From contig CAJNDS010002113.1 of NCBI GenBank assembly GCA_905221605.1, forward strand, positions 807,001 through 871,000: a DNA stretch of 64,000 nucleotides. The letters run 5' to 3'. Below are positions 12,601 to 23,440 of this stretch, piece after piece. The position numbers and the translations under genes were made by a program. Within the stretch, counting starts at the first letter, position 1; every line of letters starts with the position of its first letter. This DNA comes from Symbiodinium natans. Lineage: Eukaryota; Sar; Dinophyceae; Suessiales; Symbiodiniaceae. The notes beneath the pieces are model-generated. The model was given only the letters and a program-made list of their open reading frames with translations. It searched no databases and was not told the DNA's origin.

Positions 12601-14580
12601 CCATGCGTCCATGCCATTGCTGCTGAAGCTTCTGGCAACTGGCAAAATCGGTGAAGTCCCCCTAAACCCTAAACCCCAAACCCTAAACCCTAAACCCTAA
12701 ACTGCCCTAAACCCGAAGGTCACAATGAGAGCTTGGACATGTGGGAGATGGGCGTGCTGCTGTGGCCTGGCCTTGGGGTGTGTTTTGTTGTTGCGGTACC
12801 CTAAACCTAAACCCTAAACCCTAAACCCTAAACCGGCTTGGCATGATGACAGCCGGACCCGGCCTTTGTAGGTTGCAAGGGCTTGTTGGGGGGGGAGGGT
12901 TTAGGGTTTAGGGTTTAGGGTTTAGGGTTTAGGGTTTAGGGTTTAGGGTTTAGGGTTTAGGGTTTAGGGTTTAGGGTTTAGGGTTTAGGGTTTAGGGTTT
13001 AGGGTTTAGGGTTTAGGGTGGGGGCTTCCCGCAAGGTATGAGATGGTGGTTGGGAGATCTCCATTTGGCGGAACCTCGCAGAACGACACCTGCAAAAATA
13101 TTCTGAAACTTTACAGCAGTTCAGCAGGATGGGCTCTGTCTGTGCCGAGATGCCCCTGCACGGTTAGCCCCTTGGTGGTCGTTCATGATGAAGCGCCCCC
13201 TTCTTCATGCCTCTATTGTAGGGTTCCTGATTTATAAGAGGGCCGGCATAGCGGCGCTCCAATCACTCCCTGATCGATTTCAGTCTATTGTAGGGCGAAG
13301 TGTCAGTATAAGGATGTCACGGGGTAGATCTGGCAAAAATGCGCAAGCACGTACAAGCTTTACAGGAATGTTTCTCTTTCATGTAACACACGCCTTCACA
13401 ACAGCTGCAACTTCATGCCTCAGAACAGTGAGAGCTGCTCCACAACCGCCATACCTCAGGAGCATCAAGTTGCAATTTCCGTCAGACATCGAGCCTTCCG
13501 TGGAGGACCTCGGCTGGGGCAAGTGCAGGTGATCCTAGCTTACGCTGTCGAGGATACCTGTCTCCTTGCCCCGAGTAACAGCTTCGAAGAAACCCTAAAC
13601 CCTAAAACCCGAAACCGAGGATGAATGTATACAGAGTATCCAGACTTTCCCCTGCAGAGTGTCCGAGAGGTCAGCTAAGCGGGTGGCAAAAAAAAAACCG
13701 AAACCCTTTGCACTCGGTTGGCCACCGTCGTGCTGTACGTAGGTTCTGGCAGCCTCTCAGCTGACGCGTGCGACTTACGATGCCGGCTTCCCTTCTTCAC
13801 AATCTACTATTGGCTTAAGAACCACTAAAACATGGGACATTCTTCTTTTCAGGGCTTTTTTGACATGATTATCTTGTATTCGTGTTGGGGGGGGTCTTAA
13901 TCAAAGAGTAGCAATCGAGGCAACTAGTCAGGAGTCTGGCAAACAGCCGGATCAGTTTACAGTTGATGCTCACGATGCTTCGCTGTGGGCATGTGAAAAA
14001 ATTTGGGAGATGGAGATTCAAGCTTTGGCCAAGCTTCTGTGTTAGATTATTCGGCCAGGTGCGGTCGAGTACTGCACCAGAAAGTGAGTCATGTGAGTTG
14101 CTGCTTCTGTCCAAACCCCACAGCATGGATACCTATCATGTGACTACCACCCTGAAGGCATAACCCTGTGACAGCAAGAGAGGGACGATTCTCCTGACAC
14201 TGGCAGTCGGCCGCTAGGTCCCTACTAATTCTCAACCTTTTGTGTAATTCTAAGGGTCTCAGCTGAGCAATTGCTCGACGTGTGGCAGATGCCAGAAAAA
14301 ATCAGAAAACCCAAACCATCCCAATCCTTAGTCCGATCCTTCTTCTACAGTTCTATTCGATAATTCTATGTTTCTATTTTTCCATTTCTCTATTATTCTA
14401 TTTTATTGCTGTGTTATTATATGCTTGTATTGTTCTCTTATTCTACCATATGCCTATTGCAACTTTCCCACCCAGCTGCTCCGATTGTGTCTGACTGCCC
14501 CGTAAGAGCCAGGACTGCATCAAGAGCCTCTGCAAGAAGGCGCCCGAGGACGGACCGGGGCTGCCGCTGCAGACCGTGCA
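5822..14580 (+). CDS. Aurora-type Ser/Thr protein kinase domain
   Basis: About twelve exons spell a protein kinase catalytic domain in order: glycine loop GRGYFGE (5822-5869), probable beta-3 AVKTPQSL (about 7499-7530), alpha-C/beta-4 IMRSLRHKNIVELHF, hinge EFAEGGGMFDLLSK, VGKFTVELAAQHFYE, VCDALDYLHN, catalytic HRDIKPENILLD, magnesium-binding DFGWSNF, alpha-F SLDMWEMGVLLW, YEMVVGRSPFGG, LQFPSDIEPSVEDL and the LCKKAPEDG end of the C-lobe. DFGWS and the P-F-x-x-x-x-x-x-x-T segment are hallmarks of Aurora kinases, which act in mitosis. Exons 8194 to 10587 and 12719 to 14580 join in phase. The activation-segment exon is poorly resolved (candidate 12070-12106). GC donors occur at 8876, 9145, 9481 and 12765, and a GA donor at 13105. 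The N-terminus and a small exon between the glycine loop and alpha-C were not found. Confidence 0.8.
7499..7530 (+). CDS. Kinase exon: probable beta-3 lysine segment
   Basis: The reading RAVKTPQSLAME contains an A-V-K motif at the place expected for the catalytic beta-3 lysine. The boundaries and phase to the glycine-loop exon were not resolved. Confidence 0.3.
7582..7634 (+). CDS. Kinase exon: alpha-C end to beta-4
   Basis: It encodes ITIMRSLRHKNIVELHF after CCCAG and ends A|GTGCC. The LRHKNIVEL pattern is the usual L-x-H-x-N-I-V-x-L strand of kinases. Confidence 0.7.
8194..8235 (+). CDS. Kinase exon: hinge region
   Basis: A 14-codon exon encodes EFAEGGGMFDLLSK, the hinge E-x-x-x-G-G-x-L/M-F-D-x-L motif, ending AAG|GTCTGG in phase 0. 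Confidence 0.75.
8831..8875 (+). CDS. Kinase exon: alpha-E start
   Basis: It encodes VGKFTVELAAQHFYE after CCAG. The donor is GAG|GC. It joins directly to VCDALDYLHN at 9092. Confidence 0.75.
9092..9144 (+). CDS. Kinase exon: alpha-E to HR of catalytic loop
   Basis: It encodes VCDALDYLHNREPKIIH and the first two bases of Arg. The donor is CCG|GC. The arginine codon is completed by the first base at 9447. Confidence 0.8.
9447..9480 (+). CDS. Kinase micro-exon: DIKPENILLDK
   Basis: A 34-nt exon carries the catalytic aspartate and K-P-E-N of subdomain VIB. The donor is AAG|GC. It joins in phase to the exon with DFGWS. Confidence 0.8.
10526..10587 (+). CDS. Kinase exon: DFGWS magnesium-binding loop
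   Basis: It encodes GMHAKLADFGWSNFMEN then VSY and two bases of the next codon. The acceptor GCGCAG lies just 3' of CCCTAAA repeats, and the donor is AG|GTGGGC. DFGWS is the Aurora signature form of DFG. Confidence 0.85.
11037..11149. mobile_element. TIR element family A, copy 2
   Basis: TTGGGATGTTCCCCC at the left and GGGGGAACATCCCAA at the right are exact complements. Complementarity extends through CTTATACTA(A/G)CAG. Confidence 0.85.
11943..12162. repeat. CCCTAAA array with CCCTATA block, then TTTAGGG
   Basis: CCCTAAA units give way to seven CCCTATA units (about 11998-12042). After the candidate exon at 12070 the orientation flips to TTTAGGG (12120-12162). Confidence 0.9.
12070..12106 (+). 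CDS. Tentative kinase activation-segment/P+1 exon
   Basis: The acceptor CCCTAG is followed, in phase with the DFGWS exon, by S-FGVAPSIPPK. It sits where Aurora kinases have T-x-C-G-T-P-x-Y-x-x-P-E. Cys, Tyr and the APE/PPE glutamate are missing, and no donor here joins in phase to 12719. It could be a chance match, a decayed exon or contain errors. Confidence 0.25.
12661..13018. repeat. Inverted telomere-type arrays around a kinase exon
   Basis: CCCTAAA units precede the exon at 12719-12764. CCCTAAA recurs at 12799-12835, then about 17 perfect TTTAGGG units run 12896-13018 up to the next exon at 13036. Confidence 0.95.
12719..12764 (+). CDS. Kinase exon: alpha-F DMWEMGVLL
   Basis: It encodes HNESLDMWEMGVLL plus a split Trp codon. 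The D-x-W-x-x-G motif is subdomain IX. It lies 3' of a CCCTAAA array and has a TG|GC donor. Confidence 0.75.
13036..13104 (+). CDS. Kinase exon: GRSPFGG segment
   Basis: It encodes YEMVVGRSPFGGTSQNDT then CKNI, and joins the previous exon in phase. The end is modelled as CT|GAAACT, a GA donor, because that gives an in-phase join to SIKLQFPSD at 13460. Confidence 0.7.
13460..13528 (+). CDS. Kinase exon: LQFPSDIEPSVEDL
   Basis: It encodes SIKLQFPSDIEPSVEDL then GWGKC. This corresponds to the Aurora FP..(V/I)S...DL segment before alpha-H. The donor is AG|GTGATC. Confidence 0.65.
14509..14580 (+). CDS. Kinase exon: C-lobe alpha-H
   Basis: It encodes QDCIKSLCKKAPEDGPG then LPLQTVQ, matching the D-x-I-x-x-L...P-x-x-R-L-x-L region. 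The Arg normally at the end of subdomain XI is not evident (GPG instead of R). The donor is CA|GT. Confidence 0.65.
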
Positions 14581-14883
14581 GTTTAGCCTTACACTTTTTA
14601 TTGTGCTATGTGGTATGTCCATTGTTGCTCTATTTATGCCGTCATATTTCTATTGGGATGACATTCTATTCTGATAATATGACTCTGTCATATTGTTATA
14701 TTGTGACATTACTATATTGCCTTAAATTGTTATTTCATTATATATTATCTTGCTGGAAGTGTGTATTGGTATATTGTTTATGTTATGAGTCGAAAAAGGG
14801 GAAACTACCAAGCGCATGAGACCTGGGGCCTCGCTTTTAAGCGCTTTAAGTGCCCTGAGAACCCGCCTTTTTCTCTTCCTTTT

Positions 14884-14914
<31 letters not shown>

Positions 14915-14968
14915 GGAGTTGGATCCTTTTTTGGGTTTCGGGTTTAGGGTCTGCACTTAATTAAACAG

Positions 14969-15022
14969 GTATCCAAAGCAAAGCTGCGGCAAGAGGCTGA
15001 GATCACCGAGCTGTCACGGTTG
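14969..15022 (+). CDS. Coiled-coil exon
   Basis: An 18-codon exon encodes VSKAKLRQEAEITELSRL between ACAG and TTG|GTATCT. Heptad-spaced Leu/Ile and many charged residues indicate a helix. Confidence 0.55.
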
Positions 15023-18000
15023 GTATCTTGCGCTAGAGGTCTAACATACAAAGCAGAGGTGTCATCAAAAGCCCTCAGCCCCAAGATCTCAATGCGGTCT
15101 CTTACCAGCTAGGCAAAGAAACCTTACTTCTCACGGCCTGGTAAGGAAACCCTACAGAAGCCGCAGCATAAGGTCTATAGGCCCTATAGACCTTATGCTG
15201 AGGCTTCAGCCACGGTTTTCAGAATTTTGGCAGATCCTTTTGAAGCCCTGAGCGCCCTGACAGAAGCGTCTCACAGCTGCACAAGCCATGCAGCACGCCT
15301 TCGTCCGCAAGTTGCTCGGCAGAGATTTTCCCATGGCTTTCTTCCTGTGGGGTGGAGGGTTCCAGTCCAAATAGTGCATAATACCTGAATGGTCCTAGGC
15401 CTTAGCCCTCTCGTCGGATACAGGCGATAGAGGTTTGTTTGGTGCATCGGTCGTGCTCCTGATATGCGATGTTCTCAGCCCAATACCTTGCCCTGGCCAG
15501 AACCAGAAGACTCGGGGTCGTTTAGGAAGCCTTTCGGTCCAAAAGGCTCCCGCAGACGTGCGTCTCAACCGCAGTTTCCGACTAAGCCTCTTGCACAAGC
15601 GCAAGGCAGCAGCCTTCGTTGCAAGAAGCGTTTCAGGACCGGACTGCCAAAGGTAGGAGGATCAAGCGATGTGGCACGGACATCCGTGGATGCTCCTCTC
15701 AGGGCCCATGGATACTAAACCCCCTTTGCAGCAGAAAGGTGACATTGTGGCATCCATTTGAACTTTCCTTCCGGTTGTATAGGGGGCGGGCAAGTATGTA
15801 CATGTAATTATAGAGAGGCGTTTATCAGTTTATTTACATAGTTTGTAAAGTTCCGGGGCCTTGAAAGCGCAACTAAGATCAAAGCACTTTGGGCATGCTG
15901 ACAGGTTCTTCTCGCCTGCGGTGCCGGCAGCGCCCGCGAAGAAGGAACCAACGTGGTGCAAGTGCCCAGACCCGACCCCAGGGAGGATTGTAGAAAGAAG
16001 AGCGCAGCTTAGTATTTCGCGAGTGTGCTCCTTTTTGCGTCATGAGTCGGAATCTTTGGGGGGGCCGACTTTGTGCAGATCCTCCCTCGCGTCCGAGTAC
16101 AACGCTTGTTTGAATAAGCTTTCCCTAGGGCATGCCACGCCGGGAGCCTCTTACGTCCGCCACGATCCCTAACTCGAAGAGACTGGGGCCTTTAGAGGTA
16201 TAGCTCTATCAAACTAGGGGCTACCTTTTTTTTTTGGGGGGGGGGAGGGGGGTGTGGGCAGGGCGTATGGTGTGCTTGCGGTCTATGCGACAATGTCCTG
16301 TCTTCTAAACTTTGTTGAAAGCACGCATATTCTTGGACTATCTTCCCAAGTAGTTTGTTAGGAGGTGGGCAAGTGAGGCCCTATGAAAGGTTAGGGTTGC
16401 TGTAAGAACGAAAAGCACAATCAGTGGTTTCCTCAAAAGGGGCTTTTGTGACAGTATGTGGTGCAGCTGATATTTACCTACTTAGTCTTGTAGACGGATC
16501 TAGGTCCTATTTGAAGCACTCCAGACAAGGGGGAAAAAGGGCGGGGAGGAGAAAAAGGGGGGGCAGGGAAAGGAGGGGGGCGGGGAAGTAGAGGAGAGGG
16601 GGGAGTCTGGCCAGGAGCTTCAAGAAGATGCTGGGAGGCCCTCCGTGGAGGCGTACCGCAAGCGATTAAGAGCCCCCTTCTTTTTGAAGTTGCGAGTTGA
16701 GGGTTTAGGGCTTAGTTCAGAAGTTTCGGGTTCAGAAGGAAAGGTTTGATTTTCCGTAGGGGTAAGGTAAGGAATTTGGGGGCTCGCTTTTTCGGGGCCT
16801 TCAGTCTGTAGAAGCACGCTTCTTCGTGGGCTTCCCACCCTTCGGAAGGAGGAAGCTCAAGAACCAATAGGAAAAGTCATTGTTGATCTCGTTTGGGAAC
16901 TTCGCAGATCTAAACCCTTCTTTCGCACCCGTGATGTCCAACAGCTCGAGTGTCGTAGTCCGTACGCGGGATTGGGCGATGATGGGTGCATGCTATTTCG
17001 AAGTTCTTGTTGTGCTGCATCTTCTACTTCGCAAATGTATCTGCCTCGCCTCCTGGTGCCAGCATGAGAGCTCAAGCCGTGCTTTCACCATAGGGTTCAT
17101 GAAAGGGTTCTTAAGGGAGGGGGGTTCAAGGGGGTAGGTACCTGGGGAACCTTAGAGAAGCTTAGGGAGCCTTAGGGAGTACTGGGGAGTATTAGGGAAC
17201 CTTGGGTTACATACCCCCCCCTGGAACCCCCCGTCCCTTAAGGACCCTAAAACTTCGAAGCAAGGCCCGCCACTTGGCGCGCGAAAACGAGATCCTCGAA
17301 AACGAGACCTGTCTGGAAGTCGGAGTTTAGGGTTTAGTGATTAGTGTTTAGGGTTTAGGGTATCTGAGACAAATTGAGGTGTCGTGCTGAGTTCTGAGAA
17401 AAACCCCCCCTCTGCCCCCTGCTAGACGCTCACAACCGCTAAGCCTTGCGCTGTAGGAGCCCACATCCTCACCAATTGTTATCGGTTCCCCTTATGATGA
17501 TCACTACTCTCTATCATAGACTACCCAAAGATTCCCATTCTAGTAAAGTACCCCCCACCCCCCCCCCCGATTACGGCTCAGCTGCTGAGGAGAAGATGGA
17601 GTTGGTCTTGGCCAAATCACGGAAGGTGGGCCTGCATCCAGCTGTGGAGGGAGTGGGGGTGGGGGGGGGGGGGCTTAAATTTTCAACTCCCGTGTGTCAT
17701 TTTAGAGCTTGTTGCTTTCGGGGAGGGGGGGCTCTGCTTGAGGGAATGGACTCCAGTTCGCCTTGCTGGACAGACTAAGGGGCTCATACATGAACCCAGC
17801 CCAGTCCCGAAGCCCAAGGTTACGAGCAACATGCCATTTTGGGACGGGGTTGTTCTTCAGGGTCCCCTTTTCTGGTAGAGGAATCGACGCACAGCAGGGG
17901 ACCCGAATTTTGGAACAACCCTCTTTGGCGCACCAACCCTAAACCTAAACCTCAAACCTCAAACCCTAAACCCCACCGTACCATGCATGTTCTCCCCCTT

Positions 18001-19534
18001 GAGGAAAGCCGTGTCTCTGCAGAATCCCCCAATCATCACGATTGAATAACGTGTGCCTTTCCCTGCAGCGCGATGTTACCACCAGCTAGGTGGGTGGCAA
18101 AACAGAACCTACCCTAAACCCTGAACCCTGAACCCTAAACCCTAAACCCTAAAGTCGAAACCCTAAACCCTAAACCCTAAACCCTAAACCCTAAACCCCA
18201 AACCCTAAACCCTAAACCCTAAACCCTAAACCCTAAACCCTAAACCCTAAACCCTAAACCCTAAACCCTAAACCCTAAACCCTAAGCCCTAAGCCCTAAG
18301 CCCTAAGCCCTAAGCCCTAACCTACCATAAACTGTTGACGAACTGTGGACCCACCTTAGGAGACAGAGCTCTTCAACCTCACCAACGAGCTTGAGGCCGG
18401 GTCTTCGGGTGCTCACATGGCAAGGCCAAGGGGAGCCAGGGGGCTTTGACTCTTTTCGGCCATTACTGGATTCACTATTGTTATGTTATTCTACAAATAT
18501 CTATATGATTCCAGTTGAAAAGTTTAGAACACCCTTTTATCATACTACTATATCAGAATATTGAAAGGGAGGCCTAAAGCTAGGGTCGAGAATTGAGAAT
18601 GTAGAAAGTGTGGAGTCGAATACTCATTTCTTCTTGGGCTGCGCAGTGAGGACCGTGTCGCCGACCTCAAGAAGGAGCAGAATCTGTTACGGGAGGCCAG
18701 TGGGGCGAGCTGTTTGTGGTCACTCCTCTTGTGTTTTTGAGGGCGGGGCTGCCCGAAAGCCCAGGCTTGAGTTTCGAGTGGACTGTCTACCACCGCAAAA
18801 TCCCGCAGACAGATGTGCAGCGGAACGAGATACGAATTAGTAACAGGTTGTGCGGCCAAAGCAACTTTCCAAGGGTGTCCTTGCAAGCGTCGCGAGAGAA
18901 ACAGCGGAGGATTGCTTTTTGAAGAAGGGTCGTGGACATCTCCCCTTGGTTTGTATCCATGTGTGTTGCAGTAAAATGGTCTGGACGGTCTGGATTGCTG
19001 GCCTCGTTCTGTTGGCTCTATGATGCTTTGCTACGGCTGCTGCTGTTCGTGCCGTGCCAGCGCAGATTTGCAATGTCCAGAACTCTATCTATCTATCTGT
19101 CTATCTATCTATCTATATACATTTACGTACATACAGATATATATGTATAGTGATTTAATTATTTATACTTGTATTTGTATTTTTAATGTATGCACGCAAT
19201 TAGAACATGTAGTAGGTACCATCTACACAAGTACAATCTAACACATTACAAAAGAACTTGTTCGAAAATCAGCAGGACGTCAGTCATGCCGGAGCAAGGT
19301 TCGTCAGGGATGCGCTGGCGGAGATTTAGGGTTCAGGGGGTTTGGGGCTGAGACCTCGTTGCTTAAGAAACCCCCCCACCCCAAAAAAAAGGTACTTTTC
19401 CTAATAAGGGGAATATAGGGGTTAAGATACTTTTCCTGGGGGGTCTGAAGCAAGTAGTAGGAGAGAGATGCTAATGTTGGTGCAGGTGCAGGAGAAGCTG
19501 CGGGAGCTTCAAGACATGGAACAGCGCCTGGGAG
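14969..19534 (+). CDS. Coiled-coil exons downstream of the kinase
   Basis: A series of short + strand exons encodes charged heptad-like sequence: 14969-15022, about 16615-16659, 17265-17324, 18360-18400, 18647-18695 and 19486-19534. No stop codon or start context separates them clearly from the kinase exons, so they may form a long coiled-coil C-terminal extension of the kinase. A separate gene is equally possible. Phases between these exons do not all match, so further exons are missing; candidates with weaker support are near 16845, 17575, 18888 and 20410. GC donors occur at 18696 and 19535. No domain beyond a helical coil was recognised. Confidence 0.5.
15157..15207. repeat. Near-perfect 51-bp palindrome
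   Basis: Arms CAGCATAAGGTCTATAGG and CCTATAGACCTTATGCTG are exact complements around one C. They extend six more bases (GAAGCC/GGCTTC) after one mismatch. Confidence 0.95.
17265..17324 (+). CDS. Coiled-coil exon ending at a TTTAGGG-type donor
   Basis: It encodes ARHLARENEILENETCLEVG. The donor GGA|GTTTAGGG is formed by the telomere-type repeat itself. Confidence 0.55.
18114..18320. repeat. CCCTAAA array ending in CCCTAAG block
   Basis: About 28 units; the last six are all CCCTAAG, a locally homogenised variant. It precedes the coiled-coil exon at 18360. Confidence 0.95.
18360..18400 (+). CDS. Coiled-coil exon
   Basis: It encodes ETELFNLTNELEA after TTAG and ends GG|GTCTTC. It follows a 200-base CCCTAAA/CCCTAAG array by about 40 bases. 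Confidence 0.5.
18647..18695 (+). CDS. Coiled-coil exon
   Basis: It encodes EDRVADLKKEQNLLRE after GCAG with a GAG|GC donor. Confidence 0.6.
19486..19534 (+). CDS. Coiled-coil exon
   Basis: It encodes VQEKLRELQDMEQRLG after GCAG with a G|GC donor. Confidence 0.6.
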
Positions 19535-20688
19535 GCACTGTTGTGTCATGCCCATAGGCTTAGGGTTTAGGGTTTAGGGGGCTCCCTAAACCCGTAAACC
19601 CCTAAACCCTAAACCATGTTCCTTGCGAAGTGATCCCAGAGGGGGTCAGCCAGGCAGGTGGGAAAAAAAAAACCCTAAACCCTGGCATAAGTTGAGTGGC
19701 GCCATGAGCAACAGAGTTCCACCAGTTTCTCAGACTCTTATGGGGAAACTGATGCCGGCCACAGCTAAGGAAGCAGAGAGAGGACTCGTTGCCACCCAAA
19801 TCCCAGCATTTGTCGTTTGTGGGAATGTTCAAAGGGTTTACAGGGGCATCCCAGTGGGAGGGAGGGTCTCATTTTGGGACTTGCGTCCGGCCGGATGCGG
19901 AAGCGCCCGAGAGCAACAAGGAAGTTTACAGCAAGAGCAGATGAGCCGGAAGGGCTATCAGCAACTCAGCGACTAAGCAACACAGATGCGCAAAGTGCTC
20001 TGTCATGAGAAATATGTATGCATGTGAGTGGTATATATGTATGTATATATATATATATATTATACGTATACATATATATATATATATACCTATATCTGTA
20101 GTTGCTTGACCCCCCTTTCCCAAACCAAAGTCCGAAAGAGTTGCTGCAGTGCCACGGGCTTGAGGTTTTTCCCAGCTACTGTACACATCTACAACTGAAT
20201 AAGTTGCGAAAATTTGGTTTTAAAAGCAATGGTTTTCGATAGTGCGAGGACTGATCACAGACTTGAAGGTTTATGGGTAGTCAAGTAGGGTACCAATCAT
20301 TATACCTGGTCAGAACCAAATTTGGAGTACTTCTATTCCTACTTGTAACTACCCATAAACGTCCAAGCAAGGCATCATAACCCCTAAACCCCTAAACCCT
20401 AAACCCTGAACCCAGCCTTGTGAGGAGCTCGGAGAAGCGGACCCATCAATCCGCCCGTTGTGATTGCAGAGACCACCAGAGGCCACTTAGAACATACCTT
20501 CAGAACCCGACACCTACGGTTTTCTGTAGGTTAGACAAGAATCCCCTCAGGGGCTTTAGAGTAACAACCTACAACAAGCAAGTAGGTAGGTAAGTGGTGA
20601 TGTGATTGCATTGCCGGTGAAATCATGAAACACCTGCGGCTCCTGCTAAGGCCCGCTTGCAGCTAGCACCTGCTTGTCCATGTGCACT

Positions 20689-21441
20689 TCAAATGCGACA
20701 TGAAAGTCTAAAGCCCAAGCTCTGAACCATGTTTCTGCCGTCCACTCTGCTCATGTAAAGCGAATAAAGTGCAAGCTGCAGCACACCCTCAGCCCAGACC
20801 AGTGAACTGCAGTGTTTCCTCGGAAGGTGCTGTGCGTTTAGCGGGCTCTCTTCCGAGGGCGGCCTCCGAAACAGAATGCGGATGCACACTCGACAGCCGC
20901 AGGAGGGCACTCAAAGCAAATGGGACATCAATGTCTCGGCTGCGTTTCCGCAGATTCGGAGACCGTTCATGTCAAGAGTTGTTTTTGCAGTTCCCGGCTT
21001 GACCCTGCGTGCGTGGACAATGAATGCCACAACCGCAGCCAGACAGCGCCCAAATGCGCCTAGCAACCAATCAACTGCTTCTTGGGCAGAGGAGAAGAGC
21101 GGCAGAGTTGCCGTGACCTGTTCCAGCAGTTTCAAGTGTCAGTTGGATCGGTCTGAACGGTTAGGTCATTAGAACTAGATCTACCCCACCGGGCCTGATT
21201 CGATGTAGTTCGGCTGCTCACAGCACACGCCGGTCTGACGCTTCAGCTTTGTACAAGCTCATGCCCTCTGTGTTGCTTCTTGCTCGGCTCTGACGATGTG
21301 AAATAGTCGGTAATTAGATTGGCGCGGCTGCCCATCATGGTGGCCATTGTGGAAGACGTCGACGACGACGTGTGTCCCGACGTCGAGGTTCATGCGTGAG
21401 ATGATCAGATAGCATCCGCCGTCAGCTTTGCGTTGTTGCAT
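20689..21441 (-). CDS. Possible minus-strand coding segment (unrecognised)
   Basis: Three successive minus-strand frames look protein-like: 21441-21259 (ATG start, contains YLIISRMNLDVGTHVVVDVF), 21135-20911 (contains FSSAQEAVDWLLGAFGR and a hydrophobic stretch) and 20910-20689. This 0.75 kb is free of TTTAGGG. The + strand is also open over part of it (20876-21172), so the coding strand is not settled. No family was recognised. Confidence 0.2.
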
Positions 21442-22085
21442 GTTGGCATGTGCAAATCTGGTTTGCTTGATTCCGTTTTACATTTACGTATTTTTGTTTA
21501 CATAATATATATATATATAGATAGATATTTATTTGTTTATTCATTTCTTTGTTTGCATATTTCTATTTATACTCATATTTGTATGTATATGTATATTTAT
21601 ATTCATATTCATATTTATATTTATATTTATATTTATACTCATTTTTATACTTATATTTATATTCACATGTAAAGGTAAATTTATATTTATTTCTGATTTA
21701 TTTATATTGTTATTTATGTTTTTTGCTATTGGTTTCTTCTTCTTTCACATGACTATATTGTTACATTGTTTTCGTCTAGAAATCTTATGATCTTGGTATA
21801 CTCGTATACGTTCATATGACTAGGTTTCCATATTCTTCGAGTCGTAGAAGGGGGCATTCACCCACAGGTGACGGGCTCGTCGGCGAGTGCAGGATCTAAG
21901 CGGCCTCTGGCCGCTGCCCCGCGCAACACGCCATTTGTGTCGCAAGATCGGTTCTTATATGATTACATGGTTGTATTGTAACAGGATGTTATGATATTAC
22001 CATATAAGCATATTAGGAGATTCTTGTAATATTATATCGGGTCGTTGTCAGCCCTAACCCATCCTCCATACACGTCGGAACCCAG

Positions 22086-23440
22086 GGCCAACGTTTGCAT
22101 TGACGACGATATCGAGGAGGACCGGGGCACGGCGCTTTCGGCAACCATCCGCCGACTTGGCCCCGGTTTCAGGACGTGTGCATCCAGCCGACCAAAGCCA
22201 AAAGAGCTCGGTCTGCGAAAGGCCTGGTGGTCAAGACCTAAACCCGAAACCCTACAAGTTGCTTGCGAGCCGGAGTCAAAAAGCTCAGCCTGAACCATCG
22301 AAACCGGAGTCGCCTTCATGAGAGATGTAGGGTTCAGCGATTGTTCAGTCTGTAGGGAGGCTGAGGCTGTGAGCCTGGATGCTATATTGGGCTCACCGAC
22401 TGAAAATATTGAGACGAGTGTGCACGGAATGTGTCTTGGGCTTCTTCCTGCTCACTCCTCAGCAGGCTTGGGATGCATTCTGATTTGCTTCCCTTTGTCG
22501 AGCAAGTTGGCGCTGACCTTCCTTCAACAAATCCCTAAGCCCGACATGCCAGCCCAAGAGTTGCAATCAGAGCCTGAGCCATCGTTTCCATGGTCTGGTC
22601 ACAACACAAAGCTTACATTACCTTTGGGGGGGGGGGGGGGGGGCAAAAAATGGGTGCAGTGGCCCAACCGTACACCAAAACCCCACCCCAGTTGGCGGAG
22701 GCACTGCTGTCACTGTCGTGGAATCCGATTCTGACAGCTCCAGCTCAGGCTCCGTGAGGGGTTTCCAGGGTTTAGGGTTTAGGGTTTATTTGGGGTACCT
22801 GTTGGAGTCCTGATTGTAAGGGGATCCTACTTTGTGGGGGTCTTTATTAGAGGCTCCATATTTTCGGAAAACCCCAGTCGAAGCCCAGAAGTGCTGAGAG
22901 GGTTCCACCACTGTTCGTGCAGGTCCCTGCCAGGTACCCTTTGCCCCCAGACCACCCTCTTCGGGTTTAGGGTTTAGGGTTAGCGGAGGAGGCAGCTGGC
23001 AGTCATCAAGTCCGGTTTCGAAAGGGTTAGTTCCTGTTCCTACATTCCGGCCGATGGCAAAGAGAACAAGAGGTCGTTGCGCCTTCCACGTGAACGTTTT
23101 GCAGTGCAGTGGACCTACAGACACTTGGGAATCCGAACCTGGCACCCGCGACCCAGAAAGCTCCCTGAGCTCCGAACCTATAGAGGCCCTGTACTCTGGG
23201 CACTCCCATCTTCAGGGATGTTCCCCCTGATACTAACAGTCCTTAGGAGCAATTATAGCACCCCCAAGTATAATCCCTATCAAGGACTGTTAGTATAAGC
23301 GGGGAACATCCCAACCGAAGCCCTTAACCCTAGCAGGCTCTTCTCGCAGCCGTACCCTGAAGCGTCGGGGCGGTGCTGCCGCCGCTGCCGCGCTGCTTTC
23401 GCAGTCCACGCCCTTGGATGTGGACGAGGCAGACATCTGA
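22086..23440 (+). CDS. Four-exon C-terminus with stop (acidic/Ser-rich tail)
   Basis: Exons 22086-about 22164, 22701-22760, 23121-23216 and 23337-23440 join with matching phase 1 at all three junctions and end at TGA 23438-23440. Readable parts are NVCIDDDIEEDRGTALSA, TAVTVVESDSDSSSSGS, ESEPGTRDPESSLSSEP and, in the last exon, SRTLKRRGGAAAAAALL with ending LDVDEADI. The tail is acidic, Ser-rich and probably disordered. It is the best candidate for the 3' end of the kinase/coiled-coil gene. The last intron (23217-23336) is almost entirely an inverted-repeat element with GA...AG ends. Confidence 0.6.
23337..23440 (+). CDS. Terminal exon with TGA stop
   Basis: After TAGCAG it reads SSRSRTLKRRGG, an alanine run and STPLDVDEADI, then TGA. 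The split glycine codon (G|GC) matches the phase of the preceding exon. Confidence 0.65.
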